A DNA stretch of 64,000 nucleotides, from contig NC_089313.1 in the NCBI RefSeq assembly GCF_036669915.1, positions 9,042,193 to 9,106,192 of the forward strand, in the 5' to 3' direction. Made by a program: the position numbers and the translations under genes. Shown here one piece after another: positions 38,352-48,995 of the stretch. Numbering within the stretch: the stretch's first letter is position 1; every line of letters starts with the position of its first letter. The DNA is from Pocillopora verrucosa (taxonomy: Eukaryota; Cnidaria; Anthozoa; Scleractinia; Pocilloporidae). The notes beneath the pieces are model-generated. The model was not told the origin of the DNA. It did not search any database and worked only from the letters and a program-made list of their open reading frames with translations.

Positions 38352-38520
38352 GACACTCGCACGTCAGCCTGACTAAGCAATCTGTAGATTTCTAGAAGCT
38401 TAAATTTACAACAAACAATTACCCATTACATAAGTTATACAAGTTACATAAAATGGGTAAGTTTCTAAAGAAACTGTGATGTTGTGTCGGTAGGGGGAGG
38501 GGGGATTACGAGATAATTCG

Positions 38521-38660
38521 GTATAGTCAACTGAGTTAATTATGTAAATGGGCCGCTGCAAACCGTTTTTAAAGCTAACGTTTCTTTTCAGCGAATGACG
38601 AACAGCTAACTTCAGCTCTAAAAACTCTTAACGTTTTCAACTCAGTTGATAAAACCAAAT
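38521..38660. repeat. Decayed inverted-repeat MITE
   Basis: TAGTCAACTGAGTTAAT at the left and TTTTCAACTCAGTTGATAAA at the right. The interior AAAGCTAACGTTTCTTTTCA and GCGAATGACGAACAGCTAAC suggest kinship with the element at 6973-7148. The arms are less well conserved than there. Confidence 0.6.
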
Positions 38661-39660
38661 AAAGTTACAATTATCAGAAAAGTCAAAACTCACCTCGCTC
38701 GAGCCTTACTTAATCCAGTTGATTGCCTGTCATATATGTCTCATAAATAACCTCCAATTAAGAAAGTGCGTTCCGGTAGAGTTAGCTTGAGTCATCAAAA
38801 TGTACCTAACATTCGATTGGATCTGCTCCAAAGTTTCCCTCCGATAAAAAAAATTATGGCGAATTGAGTAAACTTATAATGAGTATATTTAGTGTTTCAT
38901 TTGTGTAAAATACATTTGACAAACGTCGCTGTCAACTGCCGACGTCAATTCGTTAATGTTTAATGTATGATATCTACTACATTTACGTATAATTTTTCCA
39001 ATAGATTGTGTCAGCGTCACAAAATTTCTATGATATGTGACTTCTTAGCTTGACAGCTATACATCTGCTGTTTTTAGACATTAGCACCGCAAAACTAGCG
39101 TCGACGATCTCATTCTCAAATTGAAACTGAGTCACTAAACACCAGTTGCATAAATTAACGACAAAGGTCACTTATTTCATAGGGACGTGATCACGAATAT
39201 TTTACAGAGGCCAAACATCTTTTTGTCCACAAACGTAGTGTTAAGGTAGGTCTTTCCTATGATAGTATGTTACCCATTGCAGATACTTGCAATTAAAAAA
39301 CCGAATTTTTTGGGGGGGAATAGTTGCGTGACACGGTTAATGATTAACTGCTCCAAATTGAGAGAAGTCATATCAAATTACCCCAACTTAAAGGAATTGT
39401 TTCCTTAACGTCCAAACAACCATTGGACAAAATACCATTAGAGTGAGAGAGATTAATTGAAAGTGCATCTTTCGAGCTTATTTTAGCCTTTTACCCCAGG
39501 GATATAATGTGGGGGCTCTAATACTCTGGGGATTAGCCGGGAGCCCGAACCACTCTGGATTCTTGAATAACTTACTGACCCTTATAAACTGTGAAAGTTG
39601 AAAGAAATCGGTGAGATGGCATGTGTCACGCCTGTCCGGTCCTCTCGTGGACAGACTCTT

Positions 39661-39850
39661 AACCCTTTAATTCCCAAGAGTGACTGACATCTAGTTTCTC
39701 CTTACCATATCACGCCTGAAATAAACATGAAGATCAGGAGAATAAAGGAGCTGATCACCGACTGAAGAAGCTCTTAATTTTAAACAAATTCTGGATGTCG
39801 GCAGAACAGTAAGGAGAATATGCATACTGATTTTAGGGTGTAAAGGGTTA
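39661..39850 (+). repeat. AACCCTTT-type MITE, 190 bp
   Basis: Starts AACCCTTTAATTCCC and ends GTGTAAAGGGTTA. The interior (GAGTGACTGACATCTAGTTT, AGGAGAATAAAGGAGCTGAT, CAGTAAGGAGAATATGCATA) is shared with 55010-55186 and, inverted, with 11558-11765. Confidence 0.85.
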
Positions 39851-40052
39851 TATTAGGAAACATTTACTGCCAAACCAAAGTGCATATTGCAAAAATGACG
39901 ACTAGGAACTGATGAAAACGAAGCTGTTTTTTACCATATTTACACCATACAAAGAAAGAAGAGAAGAATTGTCGGTTAGAATTCCATCTTTGGGAAAAAA
40001 AATCTTGATCCACCACCTCCACTTTAGACTTCGGGCTTTCACCCGTTGCGTA

Positions 40053-40062
40053 ATCACGTGAG
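40053..40062. promoter_or_regulatory. E-box ATCACGTGAG upstream of PLBD2-B
   Basis: The TCACGTGA core lies about 117 bp upstream of the PLBD2-B ATG, comparable to the exact CLEAR site before PLBD2-A. The outer bases differ from GTCACGTGAC. The functional role is inferred. Confidence 0.45.
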
Positions 40063-40178
40063 AAGCTTTGTTATCGAGTTCAATAATTTTCAGCCTAGAC
40101 ACAAAATGGCTCCATGACGCAGTTGTTTCGGTCTAATGCGCTTCTGAAGTCAAGCACAAGCCTCTGTAATCGACAAAT

Positions 40179-43100
40179 ATGTGGCTGAAACAGATAGTTA
40201 CTGCAGTGTTCCTGTTGCTTGCGAGTTTAGCATACGGAGATGATGAGATATATTCAGCTATTTTGGAGAAGGGAGAAAAATCTTCTAATGTAGTAATCCG
40301 GAGAGGAAACTATGATGATCCAGTTGCGAGCGGAAAGCTTAGTGGAAGTATACAAAAATCGGGGTAAGATTAACAAATATTCCAGAGTTTTCAGTTGCTC
40401 ATTCGGCACCACAGTTGCTGATGAAATCCAATCGTCACTTGGCTGATAGATATTTGGGACGTTAGGTTTTGAGTTATCAATTCACATTATTTTTCATCAC
40501 AGTTCAAGTAAAGGACGAAAATTTACATCTGAAAAAAAAAGTGATCTAAACAGTTTTGTCTCGAGGTCACGCTACAACATAATTATCTGCTTGTTTGTTT
40601 ATATTCAAGTCCAGTGACTAAGTTAAGACGTTCACGAGTCGTAACAAGTACTAACTCATTTTAAGTGCCGCTCTCGCTACGAGCGGTCCTCTCGACTTCC
40701 ATTAGGAAAAAAAGTTTCTTTTATTTTTTGCCCATGAAAAGGGTTTAGGACACATGTTCTAAAAATAGTTTAGTTGTTCTCCGATTCTCTTTTTTTTTTG
40801 CGATGCCACAAGCCAACAATGATATTTGGCTAGAACACCCGTGTGGACAGCGATCGAAAGTGAAAATTTCAGACTTCAGAAAAATTCGATACGTCGTCCC
40901 GGCATTCCGAGAAAGAAATCAGGGCTGAAATACCCGCAGTCACTACAATCTTTGCTTTCTATGAATCAAGTAAACGTTTTAAGAGATAAATTCCTTGTAA
41001 AATAACTTTCGATTAACTAAGTTTGGTTTTGTTTACTTTGTAAGTCACGCAAGCATGCAAGCGTTACGACCGATCACGTTTACGCAACGTTTTAGGATGA
41101 CTCAGCGTCTATTCTCCATTCAGTTGTTATGAAAACCTCAAATCCTCAACGTAGAGGATAAATAGACGAAGTTTGAACGGTCAAAAGGAGATCTTGGTCA
41201 ATTCAGAATTATGCAAATGATCTTTGACACGAGCGCAATTGAGCTGACACATGAATTTGCGTTGTTTTTAAGATGTTGGTGGATGAAAGTTAAAGATATA
41301 CCCGCGGGTTTGAGGCAATCGGTGACTTCATTAGCGTATAAACTATGCACTGATATGCTTCTTTAGCCCGATTAACGCCTTCATTTTGAGAATTCTTTCG
41401 TACAAATTGGTGAATTTTTTATATGCAAATAAGGTCAGCAGTTATATTGGTAGGTTTAGAAGATAGCTTCATTAGATCCGTTAGCTAAATATTCGTGCAG
41501 AAAAAATATTCGTAATCTTTGCTCCTCTTTGAACTATCTACCAGTCACGCTATTCCTCCTCTCCGAATATAATCACGCGATCTCCGAATATAATCACGCA
41601 TTCTTCCCCACCTAGAGGTAACGCTTTAAAGTATTTATTTTCGATATACAGCTGGGAATTCTTCCAAGTTGTAACCCGTGGTGACTACAAAGACAAGCAG
41701 CAAGCATTGGTTGCTGGCATGCTGGAGGGCTATGTGACGTCACATTTGATTGACATGCACTGGCTTAACACGTTGGCTGATTATTGCTCAGAGGACCCAG
41801 ATTTCTGCTTCTCTCTCGGTGAATTCCTCGGAGAGAATCTGTCTTGGATGAGATTTCAGATACAGAACAACCCAACAGATGAATACTGGCACCAGGTAAA
41901 ACAATAATTTCAGCAGTTAGTTGAAACAGAATGACATCTCCTATAAGAAAAGATCGATTGTATTGTGACTAGGCAGGTACTACGACAGAAAGGCAAATGT
42001 ATTGGTCACCTCCTGTACTACACTGTAATTACTCCAAAACAGTTCTAACTTACGATGGAGATTAAACATCTTAACAGCTGTCCTAAATCAGAACAGTTTC
42101 CTTGTTACTCCGTGGTCTGAAGTGTAAAAATTTGGTGTAATTTGACGTTTTCTCTACCCCTCGGAGCGTATTAACATGCTTCTTTATTACGAAAGGAACT
42201 CTGACAATTTGGACAAAAGTTTTGGAACACAATTTTTATTTCTGCCTCTTTCCTTGTTACAATATCAATGTTTGTCGTGGGCTTTTTCAAGAAAGGTTGT
42301 TGGAAAAAGGACAAAACTGCTGCGACAATCTCGGTAATCTAGGTACCCGGTAGTCAATAATAATACCTTAATAGGTCTACTAAGTATGTATTTCATCCAA
42401 CCTGTGATGCCTCGTGACCGTGACCTGAAAAATACCCACGGTACCTTTCGCGGTCGTCACGTGCAGGTTTACGCTTCTTTCCAACAAGCGTTCTCGAAAC
42501 AGCTTTATGCATTTGGTGATTTTCCATTTCGTCAACAGTATACATCATTCTGGGGGAGGGGGGGGAGGAAGCAGGAACGAAAGAAAACTAGAGGACGGGA
42601 TGGTAAACTTTACAAATTTCATATTTGAAATCATTTTTAGGGCGTATGCAAATCTCCCCTCGACTTAAGATCTTTGTTAAGGACTGTAGCTCTACACTGC
42701 CCATCTTCCTTTCTTCGTCACAAATGATTAAGTATAAAAAATTAATTTCACGAACTGGCTGCTAATCATCTACAACATTGATTGATCAAGGAGGAGTACA
42801 TAGTTGCCTTACATCGATCTTTCACTGACATATCAATCTCTCTTAACAGACAAATGGAGCGAGGCAGCCAATGTATTAGTGACGAAAATCTTCATAACAA
42901 AAAAAACACAACATTCGAAAATACTGTAACAATGGAAATGCCAATAATAGTGTCTGAGAGTTTCCTTTATCTCCGTGTTTTATTTCACCAATAGATTCTG
43001 TGTTGCGGTCTTCTGTTCAATAATAGATCTCTTCTATAGAGGCTTTATAAGAACTTTGTTGGCCAACACTTTTTAAACTTAGGTTATTTCACCGCTGTGT

Positions 43101-46100
43101 CTTCGTTTATAAATATGTAAATGGCATTATAGATTTTAAGTTTGATACAAAGCTAATCAGTGACATCCATTCTTATAATACTCGTGGCAAATCCAATTTT
43201 TACTTACCGCGAGTTAGGCGCAATTATGGAAAACTGCGCCTTTTAAATCAAGGACTGGGAGAATGGAACAGTCTTGACAAGTCAATACGTGACATGAGGT
43301 CACTTTTAATTTTTAAGCAATTTTTTAACTCATTTTATAATGTAAATTTATTGAACATTTTAATATTTTTTTTTTATTATTTATTTAACATTTTTCTTTT
43401 TTTTGGCAGCGCCTCACTGAATAACACCTTTGGTGATGTGAGCTCCCTGGATAAATAACATTATTATTATTATAGACGATGTCAATATGTGGTAAGAACA
43501 ATGAATGGCACTTTTACAGCCGAGTGCGTCACTGATGTTCTTACCACTTTTTGACGTCTACGAGTCATTACTGAATAGGCCCATGGTAACATAAAATCTA
43601 TCTTCTTTATACAATAGATAGGCAAAAAATTGGTAGTGGTGGCGCAATTTATGCATCTGTCCTGCAAAAGAACATAGTTGAGAACCAATCAAAATGCGTG
43701 TATAATGTTCGTATTATTTTAATTATTATTGTTCTCTTTTTTCGAGGTTGAACTTGTTCTTGAGCAGCTTGAGGGTCTGAAAGAAGGATACAGAGAAAAC
43801 AAAAGTAAAGCTGAAAGAGCTGTCATTCCTGATTTTGGATTCCTGTAAGACCTGTTTAGTGTAGTGTCGTAGGAAAATAAGCTCAGCAAACCTTGGATGT
43901 ATTGTGTATCATTCATGTGCTTGTCTTGAGTTGTACGAAGAAGTCAGTATAATGCAGTTGATTCATCACATTCATTCTGGTTCTGTACCAAGAAGTGACT
44001 TAAAAAGTCTAAAAAGAGCGTGGTAACTTCACCTAAAAGGGATGCTTATGCCATCATAGGTTACTTTTATTTGGTCTCTGCCACTCTATTGGTTCCTATT
44101 CATAGTCTATTTCTTTGAGAGGCTGTATTGTAAGAACTAGTCTTCCTCGGTTTGCTGGTATTATACAACTAAGGAACGCTCTATCCTGAGGAGCCTGGAC
44201 ATTAGACCATTCACAAACCCATTCAGGCTAACACCGGAAATCAGCCAAATTTACCGTTTCATCCATTTTAGTCGCCAAATTCGATGTTTGTTTACTGTTT
44301 TCTTTTTTCTTACAGCTTGATGCAAGTCGCTGGTGACTTAGATGGTTTGGAACAAGCTCTCGGTAGGAAAACTCTGAGTAAAAGTTTTGGCACAGGGTCA
44401 TGCTCCGCACTTGTCAAGCTGTTGCCTGGCAACAAGGATCTGCTGATTTCACATGACACGTGGGGTTCTTACAACACTATGCTACGGCTGTTTAAGTCTT
44501 ATAACTTTCCATTTAATCGTCAAAGCATCACAGGTATTCGCCACAAGAACTTGTTGAATGCTTCATACCTGGGTCGACTAGGTTTATTTGCTATGCTAAT
44601 AATGATAGAAAGTGTGCGATATATGCCTGAAGAGAAGTGAGGACATGGTAGGTGGGAAAATAGACTCTCAAGATGTTTTCATAACTTAAACAGAATAGAA
44701 CAAATGAACAAGCTTCACAAAAGCAAATACTCAGAGGACCTTAGAGGGTCAATGAAAACTCCAACCACACGCTATGTCTACTCATCCTTGGTTTGTTATG
44801 TTAGTCTGGAGCAGACTACCTCCTCATCCCGCTTCACCTGTATTTAAGCCTCGACGAGCGATGTCGTTTTTTGTCCTGATACAATGCACTAGCCTGGATA
44901 GAGAGATAGATATAGAAGGGACTGGTCATTATTAATCACTCAGTCTCAGAGGTCCCCCCTCCCCGGTGATAGACCCTAATGCACTGTGGCCTGATACAAT
45001 TTTTCACCCTTGATCTTTCTAGATTCCGATATCCCTGCCATTGTACCAGGAAAAAAGCAATGCTTTTCTTCATACCCAGGACGGCTCCTGAGTGGAGATG
45101 ATTTCTACATGATCAACAGTGGATTGGTAATTAGTATTAATTAGTTTGTGTTAGACAATAAGAAGCCTTCCTCAGGAGAAAAGTCAGACCTCATTATTCT
45201 GTGTCCAAAATTTCTGACACTGTTTCCTTTTTTACTATAACTATCATTACAATTATTATTTTCATCATCATCATACTTATCATTGTCTGTTCTTTAAATT
45301 TAGTTAGTACAAGAGACGACCATAGACAACGATAACCCAGCTTTGTGGAAATACGTTCAACCTGTTGGCACTGTTTTAGAATGGATCAGGAACCTGGTGG
45401 CTAATCGCCTTGCCAATACGGCGCGGGAATGGGTCGAGATTTTTTCCAAGTATAATAGTGGAACGTAGGTTTTGACTATGCGCTGTAGCACTTTCATGAC
45501 AAGTCATGTGGGGAAAGAAGGGTGTCACCATAATGAGCCCCCTTCCCGCCTCATCTCTCTCTCTCTCTCTTCAGCCTCCCGGGTTCGATTCCCGGATCTA
45601 GCTTTACATGTACGTTCAGCCATTTTTCCTCTAAGTTAGTTCTCTACCTCACCCAAGCTTTTCTCCTTCCAAATTCCAATTAAATCCTACAATAAACACA
45701 CTGTAGTGCTAAACTCTCGCTGCACTTAATTTTACGATGAAACATTTGTGGTCTATTTTCTGAGAAGATATCTGTGGTAAAAGGCTTTGTCCATCTCCCT
45801 GGTGAACTCCTCTAAAAATGATGGGGATGTATGCAGATTTTAACTATCTGTATGTGCAAGCCTACCAAATTCCTCGCCAACAATCAGTTTCGTCCCAAAC
45901 ACCCATATTTTTCAACTCGCAGCGAGAGGACAAGCGCCTCTGTCATTTGCTACAATATTTCCTCAGGATGTCCCCTCTCCAAGACTTCACACGTGATTAC
46001 CATTCACTAAAAGCAGCTTTGGATTCTTAACACTTTTCTTGAGCTTCATTTTATTGCATTAGATCTGCTCATTAAAAACGGTAAGAAAAGATAAGGCTGA

Positions 46101-48990
46101 CAGCTGCAGTAGTTCTTGCTATGAAAAATATTTTAAGGTTAATTATGCTGCTTTCTTTACCTTCATCTTCCCCATTGGTTATTTTCTACCGGAAATACAC
46201 GCGACCTCTCAGCTACAATAACCAGGTAAGATTTTAAAAAAACTTCACGAGTTTGACACATCTCATTAGTAATTCTCCTTACTGACTGCTGTTCAATTCC
46301 TATGGTTTTAGTTCTGAGAATTTGTTACTGGATCAACCGATAATACACTAATTGATATTTCTCTTTTTATTCTCATCACTTGTCTGCTTGAAATTTTTAC
46401 GGATATTGTAGGGAGAAATTCTGTCTTGGTCACTCACGAGAGTTAAGGGTTAACTAATGTCACTAAGGTATACATAAGACGCTGCTACACCAAAGAAAAA
46501 CACCTAATAAAATCTTGCGTTGCTTCTTGATCCATGTGATATCAGTCCACTGATGAATTGAACCCTACATTGAACTTGAAATAGATATACAGTATTTGAA
46601 GTCAGGGGGTCAATTCTACGAGCATTTTTGGTGTAATTCAGTTAACCCTACATAGTTTAGTTTGGTTAAAACGTGTGAGATGAAAACTATTGATCTGTTT
46701 GAAGTCTTGTGCTCAAAAACTCCAACTAGGATTAAGAGAAAAAAGCTATATTCTCTTGCTGGGACTAGTTCCACTGAGCTTGTTCCTAAACTGTTTTGGT
46801 GTCACTCTCTTATACTTATACGAATTTTTTTTTCTGTTTCCTTTTGTTCGTTGGTTTTTCTTCCAGTGGATGGTCGTGAACTATAAGCAGTTTGTCCCGA
46901 ATCAACCGCTTGCGCCCGATACATTCTGGGTTCTTGAGCAACTACCAGGAACTGTTATGATGGCGGACATGTCCGAAATCCTCGACAACGAGCGATACTG
47001 GGCAAGCTACAATCTACCGTTAGTATGATTTACCCTTTGACTGATACCCCCACCTCCCTCCCCCAGACAGAAACAGAAAAGTAGATGTTTTGGTTCCCAG
47101 TGAAATCCGTTTTGTTTCCTTCATAGATACTTCCCTGAAATCTACAACTTAAGTGGCCAACCAGAGAATGTCAAGAAATACGGTTCATGGTTTGATTATC
47201 ATTTGAACCCACGAGCTCAAATCTTCAAAAGGGACCAAGGAAAAGTGAACGACTTGAGTGGCTTCATAACGTTAATGAGGTATGCCTGTAAATGGTCGTT
47301 TCGCCTTCGAGTCGTTTTGCTAACTACCAGTTCGCTAACATCTTAGGTCGTTTCGCCAACGTCTCAGGTCAGTTCGCTAACATTTTAAATTATTTTTACC
47401 AACGTCTCTTCTTAGTTTTGTTTTCTTCGAAGGTGCTACAAATGAAATGTTTTGCCGTTGGTTTATAGCACCATAGACGAATGAAACCTCCAAATTAAAC
47501 CTTAACTTTGAATTTTGTGTGGAGGCGCGGTGGCTTCATGGTTAGTGCGCTCGACTCCGGATCGAGTAGTCCGGGTTCGAGCCCTGGCCATGGTCATTAT
47601 GTTGTGTTCTTAGGCAGGACACTTTACTCTCACAGTGCTTCTCTTCACCCAGGTATACAAATGGATTCCAGCAAATTTGCTGGGGGTAACCCTGCGATGG
47701 ACTAGCATCCCATCCAGGGGGGAGTAACAACACTCCTAGCCGCTCCATGCTAATGAACCGGACTTAAGCGCGGGCCACTTAGGCCTGTATAAAGGCTATA
47801 CTTTTTTTTTCTTTGTATTCCAGTGACTTGAGTCGTATCAATTCGACCTTGCATATATCGAATCGACGGTCGATTAGAAGGCGATCAATTTCTGCTGATG
47901 GAATCACTAAATTTTTTGTTGGGCGTTAGCGAGATAACTTATGGGATGGGACTGACCTGAGACGTTGGCGAAACGATATAAGACGTTAATGAACTGGTCG
48001 TTAGCGAAACGACTCGTTTTTTACCTTTTCACCAATACTTAGTTCACCGAACTAACGTCATAAGAATCAATATCGTAAAAAGGGTTATTGCTAAAAAGCT
48101 TACTGCTTATTGGTTCTAAGAATTGTATAGGAGACAGTAATGAGTGAAACGATTAAGCTGATGCATTCTGTGATTTTAAATCAATTTAAGTCACAATTTT
48201 GCTCCTTAGCTCCTCCCCCGCCCGAAAAAGAGGTTGCGCAGCTTTAATATAAGTAATGAACGTTTTGTTAACGATCCGGATCATTATTCCAGATATAACG
48301 ATTACAAATACGACAATCTGTCCAAGTGTTCCTGTTCACCTCCGTACAGTGCTGAGAATGCTATATCAGCCCGCTCCGACCTCAATCCTGCAAATGGCTC
48401 TTATCCTTTCAGTTTTTTAGGCCACAGAAACCATGGAGGCACAGACTGCAAGGTAAGATCAGGTCTCCCTTTGCTTAGGAGTTCTCTCGGAAGAAAGAGA
48501 AAATGTTACCGGTGTATTTCCCTAAAAAAATACAATATAAATTTCTCTCTCTACTCCATTCTTATCATTTAATATCCATCTATGTACCCGTTATATTCAC
48601 CCTCAAGTTTTTTCCACATCTCAGTTTTCACTGTTCCCAGATAGCTGTTCCAAGAAGCCGGATTGAACCTCCAAATTACAAAATTCCCTTCGCTGTGCGC
48701 TGTATTTACCGTTAAAAGGAAAAAATGAGCCTCCGATCAAACAAAATTTACGGTGCAACTTTTCATACAAATCCATGACGTGAATCCATATTAAGTTCCC
48801 TTTGCCGATTTAGGTGACCAGTTATGACCTATTCAACAAATCACTGTCGTGTATGGCGGTCAGCGGTCCCACACATGACCAGCAGCCTATCTTTAAATGG
48901 AGCACGTCGGGCTGGAAAAGGCCTATGGGACATCCTGACGCCTGGGACTTTGAACCTGTCATGGTGAAATTTTCTCCACTCGAGCTTTGA
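40179..48990 (+). CDS. PLBD2: Phospholipase B-like 2 (PLBD2), downstream tandem paralogue B, 11 exons, 554 aa
   Basis: Same family and compartment as PLBD2-A. Exons: 40179-40363, 41652-41895, 43747-43844, 44316-44533, 45023-45126, 45304-45464, 46213-46225, 46867-47018, 47127-47279, 48293-48452, 48814-48990; 1665 nt, all phases consistent and equal to those of copy A at every intron. The signal peptide is MWLKQIVTAVFLLLASLAYG. GTGSCSALVKLLPGNKDLL gives the nucleophile Cys205. Other family blocks are ETTIDNDNPALWKYVQP, NSGTYNNQWM, LEQLPGTVMMADMS, RAQIFKRDQGKV, ENAISARSDLNPANGSYPF and HDQQPIFKWST. Exons 3 and 5 are 9 and 12 nt longer than in A. The tail is KFSPLEL. The two copies are clearly diverged, so the duplication is not recent. 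Confidence 0.95.
43142..43474 (+). mobile_element. 5'-truncated LINE: reverse-transcriptase C-terminus and 3' tail
   Basis: The frame around 43150-43345 reads SDIHSYNTRGKSNFYLPRVR, NYGKLRLLNQGLGEWNSL and SLLIFKQFF. This matches the common C-terminal pattern HSYNTR...WNSL...F+ of CR1/L2/Jockey-like LINE polymerases. A T-rich 3' UTR follows, and the element ends in an ATT microsatellite at 43458-43474, as LINE tails do. It lies in intron 2 of PLBD2-B, in sense orientation. Which LINE clade cannot be told from this tail. Confidence 0.75.
45554..45595 (+). repeat. CT microsatellite and a tRNA T-arm-like sequence
   Basis: A short (CT)n run at about 45554-45570 is followed by CCGGGTTCGATTCCCGG at 45579-45595. 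That is a perfect 5-bp stem with a TTCGATT loop, the form of a tRNA T arm and B box. No acceptor stem, D arm or anticodon arm fits upstream, so this is at most a relic of a tRNA or SINE. It lies in intron 6 of PLBD2-B. Confidence 0.45.
46213..46225 (+). other. PLBD2: 13-nt coding microexon of PLBD2-B
   Basis: CTACAATAACCAG, preceded by CGACCTCTCAG and followed by GTAAGA. It completes NSGTYNNQ between exons 6 and 8, with the same length, position and phases as 31616-31628 in PLBD2-A. Confidence 0.9.
46260..46453 (+). repeat. AACCCTTT-type MITE lacking a clear left end
   Basis: ATCTCATTAGTAATTCTCCT, GGATCAACCGATAATACACT and GGGAGAAATTCTGTCTTGGT match 28795-28997 and 32189-32394. The right end is GAGAGTTAAGGGTTAA. 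The left terminal motif is not recognisable. Located in intron 7 of PLBD2-B. Confidence 0.75.
47294..48020. mobile_element. Foldback element with iterated GTTTCGC(C/T)AACG motifs, carrying a SINE
   Basis: The left arm (about 47300-47385: GAGTCGTTTTGCTAAC, AACGTCTCAGGTCAGTTCGC) is the reverse complement, with about 85% identity by eye, of the right arm (about 47945-48017: ACTGACCTGAGACGTTGGCG, GTCGTTAGCGAAACGACTC). Within the arms the short motif is iterated. Between the arms lie the SINE at 47521-47815 and unique sequence. It sits in intron 9 of PLBD2-B. Confidence 0.75.
47521..47815 (+). mobile_element. tRNA-derived SINE
   Basis: The head GGAGGCGCGGTGGCTTCATG-GTTAGTGC contains a Pol III A box and GGGTTCGAGCCC a B box. 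A conserved-looking body follows (CAGGACACTTTACTCTCACA, CCCTGCGATGGACTAGCATC, CCATCCAGGGGGGAGTA) and a T-rich end at 47802-47815. The tRNA-like head is part of the SINE, not a working tRNA, as there is no good acceptor stem or CCA end. The body resembles SINE cores I recall from cnidarians; the family name is not asserted. Confidence 0.85.
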
Positions 48991-48995
48991 ATAAA
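48990..48995 (+). promoter_or_regulatory. AATAAA overlapping the PLBD2-B stop codon
   Basis: The last base of TGA (48990) starts AATAAA. If used, cleavage would fall only 10-30 nt after the stop, leaving almost no 3' UTR. Further AATAAA-type signals at about 49117 and 49166 are alternatives. Confidence 0.5.

Larger units (their letters stand above)
35932..40178. other. Intergenic region between the dioxygenase fragment and PLBD2-B
   Basis: Mostly transposon-derived or anonymous sequence. It includes the CG-repeat element (37049-38351), a decayed MITE (38521-38660), an AACCCTTT-type MITE (39661-39850) and the PLBD2-B promoter. The 15-mer TTCTAGAAGCTTAAA occurs at 36930-36944 and again at 38390-38404, bracketing the CG-repeat element. 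A 71-codon minus-strand frame at 36097-36312 (GYRYILMKARGNIFAVYEV) is unrecognised and not supported as a gene. Confidence 0.5.

Noticed and set aside
38093-38395. Open frames of 95-98 codons on both strands rich in RGSRV or PRPAT
   Set aside because: They are translations of the CCCGCGAC tandem array; the unit pattern keeps all frames open.
42540-42575. G-rich run (GGGGGAGGGGGGGAGG) as a functional G-quadruplex
   Set aside because: Could fold, but it is isolated in an intron without further evidence.
47521-47592. tRNA gene
   Set aside because: A and B boxes are present but no full cloverleaf with acceptor stem; the sequence continues into a SINE body.
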